NCBI GenBank assembly: GCA_030374735.1 | Contig: JASCIV010000805.1 | Coordinates: 1-11,949 of the forward strand | Reading direction: 5' to 3' | Length of the DNA stretch: 11,949 nucleotides | Origin: Gracilaria caudata | Lineage: Eukaryota; Rhodophyta; Florideophyceae; Gracilariales; Gracilariaceae | Shown here: piece by piece, positions 1-6,719 of the stretch | How positions within the stretch are numbered: position 1 is the first letter of the stretch | Layout of the letters: each line of letters begins with the position of its first letter | Position numbers and translations under genes: made by a program | Notes under the pieces: model-generated | Database searches by the model: none | What the model saw: the letters and a program-made list of their open reading frames with translations, nothing else | Told to the model about the DNA's origin: nothing

Positions 1-252
1 CTTACCAGCCGTGCGCCTCTTTAAGAGCCTGTCGCCCGCCCGCCCGTCGATTGCTTGTTCCCTCCTTCGTAGCGCTTCACTTCCTGTTCTCTTCACTCCG
101 CCCCAACCCCCCTTCCGTTCCTTTTTTAAGTCCGCCTCCGCCCCCTTATCCTCCCGTCGTCGCGTCGCTCGCGTCCTTTCCGCGTGTTTCGCGTGCCGCG
201 TCGTTCGTCCGTTCGTTTTCGTCTCCCGTTTCCTCCGCGATTCGTATTCATC
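1..252 (+). promoter_or_regulatory. Pyrimidine-rich leader/promoter of the macro-like Cys-rich gene
   Basis: The 250 bases before the ATG at 253 are almost all C and T on the coding strand, with only scattered purines, and include long Y runs around 55-170. Open frames run through this stretch, but they begin at weak or non-ATG codons and encode only Ser/Arg/Pro/Phe-rich low complexity, so I read it as promoter plus 5' UTR rather than coding sequence. No TATA box is evident. The window begins inside this region, so the upstream limit is unknown. Confidence 0.5.
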
Positions 253-1776
253 ATGCCGGACATGAAGATTGTATACGGAGACATCAACAAGTACGCTCGG
301 TGCGGAAAGGTTGATGTGCTCATCAAGCCCATGTCGGGACGCAGTGCCTGCCTAGGCACCGTCAAGATCGGTCCGTCTCAGCCCGGCATCAACGGTCACA
401 CCTTCATCGTCATCCACGCCTACGTCATTCACGCCTGTACCAGCGGTGACTACGTCGACCTTACCGGCCTCTACAAGGCGTTCAAGTGCATCCGCGAGAA
501 GTTCTCCAAGCTTCGCATCGCCTACCCCAAGATTGGCGAGGGACTCAAGGGCCCCTCTTGGGCCGTCATCTGTCGCACCATCAATTCCGCCCTCAAGTGC
601 TGCCATCACACCGTAGTCGTTCCGAAGAAGAAGAAGCCGTGCAAGCCGAAGGAAGTCGAGCCAGAGGAATGCCCGGAATCCGAGCCAGAGCCCGAGCCCG
701 AGCCGGAGCCAGAGCCAGAACCCGAACCTGAGTGTGAGCCGTGTCCTGAACCTGAGTGTGAGCCGTGCCCCGAGCCCGAGTGCGAACCGTGTCCCGAGCC
801 CGTTTGCCCGGAACCGAAGCCGTGCAGACCGTGCAGACCATGCGGACCATGCGGACCGGGTGGCTACGTGCGCATTAACATTAACAACGGTTACTGCAAC
901 CCGTGTTGCGACCCCTGCAACCCGTGTGATTCTTGCAGCGGAGTGAAGGTGGTCGTCAATGGCGGATGTCCTCCCAACTGTTGTGAACCGTGTTGCAAAC
1001 CGTGCACCACCACCAAGGCGCCTTCTACGAAGCCGCCGACCACCAAGACGCCATCCACCAAGACGCCATCCACCAAGCCGCCATCCACCAAGCCGCCATC
1101 CACCAAACCGCCGTCTAGCAAGCCCAAGACATCTTCTAAAAAATCGTCGCACAAGACTACGGTCAAGTCGAAGTCCAGCACGAAGCTGAGCTCGTGCCCG
1201 CCCAGCACTCGCAAGTGCTGCTTCAAGAGGGAGAAGTATTGTTGCCCGCCGCTGTCTGTCGATCCGTGTGACAAGTCTGATTCGTGTGACGACTGTGGTG
1301 ACTGCAGGAAATGCTCTGAGACTCTGTCTTGTGGTGGGACTTTGTCTTGTGGCAAGTCGTGTGGGAAGTCGTGCTACTCGTCTTCTTGTAAGGAATGCAG
1401 GTCCATGTCGAAGAAGAGTTCGTGTGTCGAGGATTCTTGCTCGCAGTGCAGTGAATCGGAGTCGTGCTCTGAGTGCATGGCGTACTCGGCGAAACCGTCT
1501 TCTCGTTACACCTCTTCGTCGTCCACGTCGAGTTCCTGCTCCGAGTGTAGCTCTAGTTCGTGCTCGTACTGTACTTCATCGGTGAGTTCCTCAAGTCCAA
1601 GTTCTTCGTCATCGTCATCGCCGTCGCCAGGGTACAGTCGCCCGTCGCGAGGGTACGGTCGCCCGTCACGCAAGAGTGGCAGTCGGGCGTATTCTAAGAA
1701 CTCTGCAGGGGTTTGCGTGGAATGCAATGATATTGACTTGTTGTCAAGCGACGGGCGATGCAGCCGTTGTTCCTAA
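253..1776 (+). CDS. Macro-like domain protein with long Cys/Pro/Glu/Ser-rich repeat tail
   Basis: A 507-residue protein. The first ATG of the frame is at 253 in CATCATG context; the frame extends upstream only through non-ATG codons. Residues 4-124 resemble a small macro (ADP-ribose-binding) domain: KIVYGDI at the start, a strand at 51-60, and PKIGEGLKGPSW at 92-103 followed by VVV at 121-123, matching the P-[KR]-I-G-x-G-L-x-G-x-x-W segment of phage and Poa1p-type macro domains. The NxG/glycine loop and first helix of that family seem to be missing between residues 22 and 38. After it come an acidic EP run (144-160), three CEPCPEPE units (161-184), CxxC-rich modules (191-251), Thr-Pro-Lys pentads (252-290), a Lys/Ser stretch, a Ser-Cys region (314-460) and a terminal CX2CX11CX2C (488-506). 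About 61 residues are Cys. No signal peptide or membrane segment is seen, so a cytosolic or nuclear scaffold, metal-binding or disulfide-linked structural role is possible. Its function is not known to me. The gene call is firm; the macro assignment is moderate. Confidence 0.8.
   Translation: MPDMKIVYGDINKYARCGKVDVLIKPMSGRSACLGTVKIGPSQPGINGHTFIVIHAYVIHACTSGDYVDLTGLYKAFKCIREKFSKLRIAYPKIGEGLKGPSWAVICRTINSALKCCHHTVVVPKKKKPCKPKEVEPEECPESEPEPEPEPEPEPEPEPECEPCPEPECEPCPEPECEPCPEPVCPEPKPCRPCRPCGPCGPGGYVRININNGYCNPCCDPCNPCDSCSGVKVVVNGGCPPNCCEPCCKPCTTTKAPSTKPPTTKTPSTKTPSTKPPSTKPPSTKPPSSKPKTSSKKSSHKTTVKSKSSTKLSSCPPSTRKCCFKREKYCCPPLSVDPCDKSDSCDDCGDCRKCSETLSCGGTLSCGKSCGKSCYSSSCKECRSMSKKSSCVEDSCSQCSESESCSECMAYSAKPSSRYTSSSSTSSSCSECSSSSCSYCTSSVSSSSPSSSSSSSPSPGYSRPSRGYGRPSRKSGSRAYSKNSAGVCVECNDIDLLSSDGRCSRCS
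682..732 (+). repeat. Glu-Pro dipeptide run
   Basis: Seventeen residues (144-160 of the protein) alternate Glu and Pro. The codons vary (gag/gaa with ccc/ccg/cca/cct), so the run is not a pure DNA microsatellite and has probably been kept by selection on the protein. It forms a rigid acidic linker between the macro-like domain and the Cys-rich units. Confidence 0.85.
733..804 (+). repeat. Three tandem 24-bp units encoding CEPCPEPE
   Basis: Three consecutive eight-residue units (161-168, 169-176, 177-184), the last ending in Val instead of Glu. DNA identity between units is high but broken by silent third-base changes. Each unit presents a CxxC pair. Confidence 0.85.
1006..1122 (+). repeat. 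Thr/Ser-Thr-Lys-Pro-Pro pentad repeats (15-bp units)
   Basis: Residues 252-290 are built from five-residue units of the form S/T-T-K-P/T-P. The DNA units of 15 bp (ccatccaccaagccg and near copies) are most alike between about 1048 and 1107, which suggests recent slippage or unequal exchange. The segment resembles O-glycosylated stalks, but the protein has no visible signal peptide, so it is more likely a flexible basic linker. Confidence 0.8.
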
Positions 1777-2229
1777 ATGAAGCAGTTCAGTAGGCTTACT
1801 AACGTTGAATTGCGGCTTTTCCTGTTCATGTGTGCTTCTGATACTGAAACTTTTTTAGTCATGATGAGGAATTGGTGTACTTGGCCGTGCGTTGGTTTCA
1901 AGAGGCTGTGCGATACAGGTCTGGGGTTGCGCACAGAATTACTACTACATTGCGGCCGCGAAAGTGTGCGACGCGTCGTGTAGGGTGTCGCAGGCTTAGT
2001 GCAACGGTGTGAACTGGGCGGTGGTAACGACGCGAGCGGGTCTGTCATATGTAACAAAGTAACAAAAGTGGTTGAACTTATGCAGCATTAAGACAATAAA
2101 TAGAGTTCGTAGACGAGAACAGTGGCGGATGTACTCCAACTTGGGATTGCGCCAGTGAGGGGTTGTATCTGCGACCCAAATCAACAGAGCGGCGCGAAAT
2201 GAAGGAAGCGTGGGGGTGGGGGGCGCTTG
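1777..2229 (+). other. 3' flank of the Cys-rich gene
   Basis: There is no convincing gene here. Short frames on both strands lack family features. The stretch probably holds the 3' UTR of the preceding gene, with an AATAAA at 2095-2100, and then the start of the promoter of the next gene. Confidence 0.45.
2095..2100 (+). terminator. Candidate poly(A) signal AATAAA
   Basis: A canonical hexamer about 320 bp after the stop of the Cys-rich gene, in a locally A-rich stretch. If used, it would give a 3' UTR of about 340 nt. No cDNA evidence is available, so this is motif-based only. Confidence 0.35.
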
Positions 2230-2555
2230 CAGTGACCGACCACTCGTGACGTCAGAGAGCAAAAGCTGTGACACGTACACAATATTATTCGGCGCGCCGT
2301 GGTTGTGTGCCACGTGATGTCGTGCTGCTGCGCGTCGCGGGCACGTGCGAACTGATAGGTATCCCCAGTGGCTTCTCCGTCTTCAGCCAACACGCGCCAT
2401 CGCTTCGCCCTCTGAATTCCGTTGGGGCGCGCAGCTTCCCAGCTTCTGCACCCTTCCCACCGTCGTACCACGGCGCCGAGTGCTTCCCCCCCCCACTGCC
2501 GAGCGCAATTGCCTCCCAGCGTGCCGCGCTTTGTGCTGTCAGTTCGTCTCGCATC
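2230..2555 (+). promoter_or_regulatory. Promoter/5' leader of the iGluR-like gene with CRE and two G-box motifs
   Basis: Contains the palindrome TGACGTCA at 2247-2254 (bZIP/CRE-type site) and CACGTG at 2311-2316 and 2342-2347 (E/G-box type). A run of nine C at 2486-2494 lies in a pyrimidine-rich segment before the ATG. An open frame in phase with the channel gene runs back to 2268, but it starts at GTG and the signal peptide begins at 2556, so this is read as non-coding leader. Confidence 0.45.
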
Positions 2556-4151
2556 ATGCGGGTGCTGCGGCGGCGCGCGCCGCTGTTTGTGGGCTGCCTG
2601 CTGCTCTTGCTCCATGCTGCGTGCTCGTTTGAAGAGCTGAGCGGCACTCGTCTGAAAGGCTGCGCGCTCGTGGAGAATCCGTACGTCAAACTGGATCACA
2701 CGCAACGACTGGGATACAACGGCATTGCCATTACATACCTTCACAAGCTGCAGGACGTGCTTCAGTTCCAAATTAAGGTTCGTCGATGGAATCGAACCTG
2801 GTCTGAGTTCATTGACCACATGAGCACCTGTGTGCCGCCTTCAAACCGCGAGCAGTTCTCCTCTCTGCCGCTTTGCGACTGTGATATTGGAATTGGCTCC
2901 TTCACGATGACCAATGAGAGGGCGAACCGAATCCAGTTTGTTTGGCCGTTCAGTAACGAGGCGCATCAAATGGTTTCTCGTCGTTCTGACCTGCTGCTGG
3001 ATGAGAGCGAGAATCGCTGGTTTGTGTTTCAGACGTTCTCTCTGAATGTGTGGATTCTTATTGCCGCCTGTATTGTGCTACACGCGATAGGTACAGTGTA
3101 CTTCGGCTCGTCAGAAGACACGTTGGAGCCACCCGTCAACAACGCCAGCATGCGCTCCAAATCATTTTCATGCTGGCCACTCTCTTACATATTCTTTCAT
3201 TTAAAGCGCTTCCCCGCGCTTGTATTGCATTCGTATGCGCATCTTATCGGACAGCCTATTCAGAACGATCGAATGGGCACCCCCTCCTTTCATCGTTCCG
3301 CCTGGATCGTTCTTGGAATCACGACAGGTCTTTTTCTTCTCACATTATATCAAGCAAGTTTGACGGTTCTATTATTCGAAAGCAAGAAATCTTCGCCGTT
3401 TCGAACGCTGGATGACATTGTCCAATGCAGTATTAATCCAGACCGTGTGGCCATTTTGCGCGGTGGCGCATCACAGGATTTTTGGAACAAGATCGTTAAC
3501 ACGTCGAGAAATCGGGATAACTGTAAATGGGGTCAGCGTTCTGTGGGAATCACCGTGTCCAATCTGGAAGAAGGTTTTCGTGCCCTCTCTGAAAGAAAAG
3601 CCGATTTCTTCTACTCTCTGCGAGGAAGTGTTGTATTTCGAGCCACTATCAACTGTAGAGAATTTGTTCCTGTTGGAGAGCCCTTTTTTACTACGTCTGT
3701 AGCTTTTGTGTTACCACGGACTACCAACGAAACTATACGTCATCATCTGGATAACACAACGCGCTTCCTGCGTGAAGAAGACCCGTTTCCCACAGCGGAT
3801 GCGCTCGCGCGCGCCAACTCGTGCGACGATGAAATTGAGGCGACCATAACGTTGGAAAAACTGATGGCGTTTTCAATCATGTACGTGGGAGTGTGGCTAT
3901 TTCTCGTCGCATATCGATGCGTGTTCTTGTGGCGACGACGACGGAAACGGCAGGAACAGCAACACCGTCAACTGCAACGCCAAACATTTGTTCCAAAATA
4001 CCCGGATGGCGTCATTGTTGACATGAGTGATATTTCCAGGTCAGGTTCCAACGGTCAGCATGGAACTGATGACGATGATAACTTCTCGGAACCGCCGAGT
4101 GGCAGCCTCATCATGAAGAGCGACAGGCTGGATCATTTCGATGCACGTTGA
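2556..4151 (+). CDS. Ionotropic glutamate receptor-like ligand-gated channel
   Basis: A 531-aa protein from the ATG at 2556 (CATCATG context), which starts a clear signal peptide: MRVLRRR, then FVGCLLLLLH, ending near residue 23. The order is that of an iGluR without the amino-terminal domain. Half S1 of the ligand site is at about 30-155, with TMTNER at 117-122 followed by IQFVWPF. M1 is at about 163-183, a pore-loop candidate at 205-235, M3 at about 248-275 ending YQASLT, and half S2 at about 278-435 (FRTLDDI, then VGEPFFTT, then VLPR). M4 is at about 436-457, followed by a basic, Gln-rich and then acidic cytoplasmic tail. Sequons at N79, N196, N315, N391 and N400 fit an extracellular S1/S2. 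The M3 end resembles plant GLRs (YTASLT). Arg122 matches the Arg that binds the ligand alpha-carboxylate, but the usual S2 acid near 353-356 is absent. The family call is strong; ligand and ion selectivity are unknown. Confidence 0.85.
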   Translation: MRVLRRRAPLFVGCLLLLLHAACSFEELSGTRLKGCALVENPYVKLDHTQRLGYNGIAITYLHKLQDVLQFQIKVRRWNRTWSEFIDHMSTCVPPSNREQFSSLPLCDCDIGIGSFTMTNERANRIQFVWPFSNEAHQMVSRRSDLLLDESENRWFVFQTFSLNVWILIAACIVLHAIGTVYFGSSEDTLEPPVNNASMRSKSFSCWPLSYIFFHLKRFPALVLHSYAHLIGQPIQNDRMGTPSFHRSAWIVLGITTGLFLLTLYQASLTVLLFESKKSSPFRTLDDIVQCSINPDRVAILRGGASQDFWNKIVNTSRNRDNCKWGQRSVGITVSNLEEGFRALSERKADFFYSLRGSVVFRATINCREFVPVGEPFFTTSVAFVLPRTTNETIRHHLDNTTRFLREEDPFPTADALARANSCDDEIEATITLEKLMAFSIMYVGVWLFLVAYRCVFLWRRRRKRQEQQHRQLQRQTFVPKYPDGVIVDMSDISRSGSNGQHGTDDDDNFSEPPSGSLIMKSDRLDHFDAR

Positions 4152-4509
4152 TGCAGAATACAGCGCATATGTGTGCAAAAATAAGGAGAACCTGATTTGT
4201 TTACGATACTGTAACCTTCAGCAAAGTTCCGGAAGTTCTGGTATCGTCATCAACGATGATCAGTCACTGCTGGGCTGGACAACTGTATCGCTGTGAACTG
4301 AAGCGCACCGTTGTGCAAGCAAAGCGTTGGCGCCGCCTGCTACAGTAGAACGCTACCCTTGTACAAGGGTAGAACGCTAGCGTTCTACATCCGAACACCG
4401 TGCTGAACAGTATTCCAACGGCTGAGCCTCAACACCCAACTCGTAACAGTCAGAACGCAAAACAAAACATTCCGTCTACTCGATGTGTACATGTTTACAA
4501 CTGTTCCAA
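4152..4509. other. Convergent intergenic region
   Basis: 3' ends of the channel gene (+) and the synthetase gene (-) face each other across 358 bp. I see no gene. There is no AATAAA directly after the channel stop; the nearest look-alikes are AAATAAGG near 4181 and TGTAA near 4210. The notable content is the palindrome pair at 4345-4388, listed separately. Confidence 0.6.
4345..4388. repeat. Two overlapping perfect 20-bp palindromes with an 11-bp direct repeat
   Basis: 4353-4372 (ctacccttgtacaagggtag) and 4369-4388 (gtagaacgctagcgttctac) are each perfect inverted repeats and share the bases gtag. The sequence gtagaacgcta occurs directly at 4345-4355 and 4369-4379. The outer arms 4345-4354 and 4379-4388 are also complementary, so the whole block can fold as one long hairpin or as two adjacent hairpins. 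It lies between two gene ends and could mark mRNA 3' processing or be a small mobile remnant. Confidence 0.8.
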
Positions 4510-6207
4510 TTAGGGAGTTAAACGCTCCGGATCACGAGGAAATAGTGAACACTCCCGAACGTTCTCTACACCGAGGTACAACATCACAACTCGCTCCAGC
4601 CCAATCCCAGCGCCACCGTGCGGAGGAGCCCCGTACCGAAACGCGTTCACATAGTCCTTGATGGACGACACGCCCTCCTCCCCAAGCATCGCCACCGCAC
4701 GAGTCTTAAGAAGCTCCACGTCGTGGATTCGCTGCGCGCCAGAAACAATTTCCTCCCCTCTCATGAACAGGTCATATGAGTTTGAATAGCGACCGTCCAC
4801 GGGGTCCACCATTGTATAAAACGGTCTGATGGCTGACGGGAAATGGGTCAGCATGTAAAAGTCCGTATCGTATTTCTCCTTGACAAGCTTGCCCAAAACC
4901 TTTTCTTTCTCTGTATTGATATCCTCGAAGTCACCAATCTCAACCCCGGCCCCTCGCAACATCTCAATGGCCTCTGGCCACTTTAAACGCAAGTTCGGTC
5001 GCCCTGTGTAATACTTGAACTTGGGTATGTTCCATTTGGAGCGCACAACAGCAAGCTCAGTTCCGTACCGATTCTCAAGTCCTTCAAATATAGCGGTGAA
5101 CAAACCATCAAGAACATCCAAGATCTCATTGTAATGCTCATAGATTTCCATTTCCAGATCTAGACCCGTAAACTCGCACAAATGACGATGAGTATGGCTT
5201 TTCTCCGCGCGGAACACCGGTCCTATTTCAAACACGCGGTGAAAGTCGCTACAGATGACCATCTGTTTGTAGAGCTGCGGACTTTGCGCAAGACAAGCTT
5301 GCCTGTCAAAGTAAGACAAATGAAACACGGAAGAACCACCTTCGGAAGCGCCAGCTATGAGTTTTGGAGAGTGAATCTCCATGAAACCATTGTTGTATAA
5401 ATATTCGCGAAACAGTTGACAAACGCCACTTTGCACGCGCATTAAACTCGCGTGCGGTGGTGCTCTGAGATCCACTACTCGTGCATCAAGTCTAGTATCA
5501 CGCGTAACGCGCGGTCTAGTACGTGCAGCTTGATTGGTATCAGATTCGGTCTTCGTAGCTTGTGTGGATTGCTCCTCATCAACTGGGCGAGCAGCATCTT
5601 CAACCGACAGCGGTAAAGTTTCCTCCGAACGTGACACGATGTAAATCCTACGCACAAGCAACTCGACGTTCGAAACAGAACACTTCTCAACTTTTCCACC
5701 TTCTGGTTGAGCGATCTCAGCATTGACATCGACAATCGTTTCATGAGTGACAGCCTTCTTACCCCATTTGAGAAGTTCCTTGCCTTCCAAGACAGCCTGA
5801 ACAGTGTACAAGCCCTTTCTTAACGTAACAAACCCCACCTGCGACGTAAACACAGCCTTATGAACTCGCGCCCTGACCCAAACAACTTCGCCGACGGAGC
5901 ACTTCGAAAGCACCGAAAGTGGCGAGAAAGAGCGACCGCTTCCTGTGGGCGCGCACTTGCTCTGTATAACGCGATATGAGCCATACGTGGACTGCGGCAG
6001 CTCATGAATGGAAAGGAATTCAATGCCTTCCACAAGCCCCTGTGAAGCGGCAACAGCCTCAGCGGCAGCCCTGGCAGCGGCGGCCTTCTTCTCGGCTTTT
6101 TCGCGCTTCGCGGCTTCCTTCGCGGCCTTTTTCGCTTCCTTTAGTAACTTCTTCTCCTCTTCACTCATATCGGCGCGGCTTTTCTGCGGTACTGCGGCTT
6201 GCTCCAT
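4510..6207 (-). CDS. DARS1: Aspartyl-tRNA synthetase, cytosolic type
   Basis: A 565-aa class IIb synthetase that charges tRNA-Asp with aspartate using ATP. The ATG at 6207-6205 is in CATCATG context; a second in-frame Met at residue 14 is possible but less likely. Residues 14-55 form the Lys/Ala-rich helix typical of eukaryotic AspRS, which helps bind tRNA. The OB-fold anticodon domain is at about 105-200, followed by a hydrophilic linker (205-235). The catalytic domain starts near RDTRLDARVVDLR (236-248). The AspRS-type QSPQLYKQ is at 308-315, motif 2 (FRAEKSHTHRHLCEFTGLD) at 332-350, and motif 3 (GIGLERVVM) at 534-542, ending in LFPRDPERLTP. All key class II arginines are present and the length is usual for the family. 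No transit peptide is apparent, so cytosol is expected. No intron is seen. The next gene is divergent, across about 510 bp. Confidence 0.97.
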   Translation of the reverse strand: MEQAAVPQKSRADMSEEEKKLLKEAKKAAKEAAKREKAEKKAAAARAAAEAVAASQGLVEGIEFLSIHELPQSTYGSYRVIQSKCAPTGSGRSFSPLSVLSKCSVGEVVWVRARVHKAVFTSQVGFVTLRKGLYTVQAVLEGKELLKWGKKAVTHETIVDVNAEIAQPEGGKVEKCSVSNVELLVRRIYIVSRSEETLPLSVEDAARPVDEEQSTQATKTESDTNQAARTRPRVTRDTRLDARVVDLRAPPHASLMRVQSGVCQLFREYLYNNGFMEIHSPKLIAGASEGGSSVFHLSYFDRQACLAQSPQLYKQMVICSDFHRVFEIGPVFRAEKSHTHRHLCEFTGLDLEMEIYEHYNEILDVLDGLFTAIFEGLENRYGTELAVVRSKWNIPKFKYYTGRPNLRLKWPEAIEMLRGAGVEIGDFEDINTEKEKVLGKLVKEKYDTDFYMLTHFPSAIRPFYTMVDPVDGRYSNSYDLFMRGEEIVSGAQRIHDVELLKTRAVAMLGEEGVSSIKDYVNAFRYGAPPHGGAGIGLERVVMLYLGVENVRECSLFPRDPERLTP

Positions 6208-6719
6208 GATGAACTGAAGTTCTCCGCGCGCAAAGCGGGAAGAAGGAGCAGAACTCTAGCAATCAACCTCAACCGACGCGATAGAGGAAGAGAGAGAGAC
6301 TTGTTTTTATATTGGTTGTGGAGGAAGCGGATCTGATGAACACACGGCGGCGAGCAACGCCAGCAGCACCAGTAAAGCATCGCTGGCCAGCTGCGCCTAT
6401 ACAGTTTACATCGCGCTTGCTGCTGAGCGACGTATTCCACGAAGCCACGTGAAAGGAGCAGCACCCCCGCTTGTGTGCATCGGCAGTGCGATGATCGCAC
6501 GCATCGGGCACGCGCGGCGGCTCTTGCAAAAGCAATACGCAGGGGCACGTGTGTGCGTCTCGAGCGCGCGACAACTTGCGCATCATCTCCGTGGCGCACC
6601 ATACCTATCTCCATTGCAGCAGCAATGGCGCACGGGCCCTTTACCTATGCGCTGCTCCCGCTCTTCGCTCTTCGCCGCGCATCGCGTCGAGTAGCCTCTT
6701 GTCTTGCTCCTTCCTCCCT
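6208..6719. promoter_or_regulatory. Divergent promoter between AspRS and the acid phosphatase
   Basis: This 512-bp gap separates two head-to-head genes. CACGTG occurs at 6446-6451 (in GCCACGTGA) and 6546-6551 (in GGGCACGTGTG). On the AspRS side a GA tract at 6283-6300 reads as a CT-rich leader on the minus strand. On the phosphatase side the last 30 bases are CT-rich. Two short upstream ATG frames lie at 6625-6759 and 6647-6694. Other open frames in the gap look like chance products of GC-rich sequence. Confidence 0.5.

Noticed and set aside
184..252. N-terminal extension of the Cys-rich protein from a GTG at 184
   Set aside because: GTG starts are not expected in a eukaryote; the Arg/Phe-rich extension is translated pyrimidine leader and the macro-like domain begins right after the ATG at 253.
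682..804. CRISPR-like or phage tandem repeats
   Set aside because: The repeats are in frame, encode CEPCPEPE and EP units, and have no unique spacers.
352..1152. A 266-codon frame on the minus strand opposite the Cys-rich gene
   Set aside because: Its Arg/Gly/Leu-rich repeats are the antisense of the EP and Thr-Pro-Lys repeats; the plus-strand frame has domain features and a good start.
2268..2555. N-terminal extension of the channel from a GTG at 2268
   Set aside because: It would bury the signal peptide 96 residues inside the protein, has no ATG before 2556, and overlaps the CRE and G-box motifs.
2181..2819. A 212-codon minus-strand frame across the channel promoter and 5' end
   Set aside because: It has no recognisable domain and overlaps a well-supported plus-strand gene.
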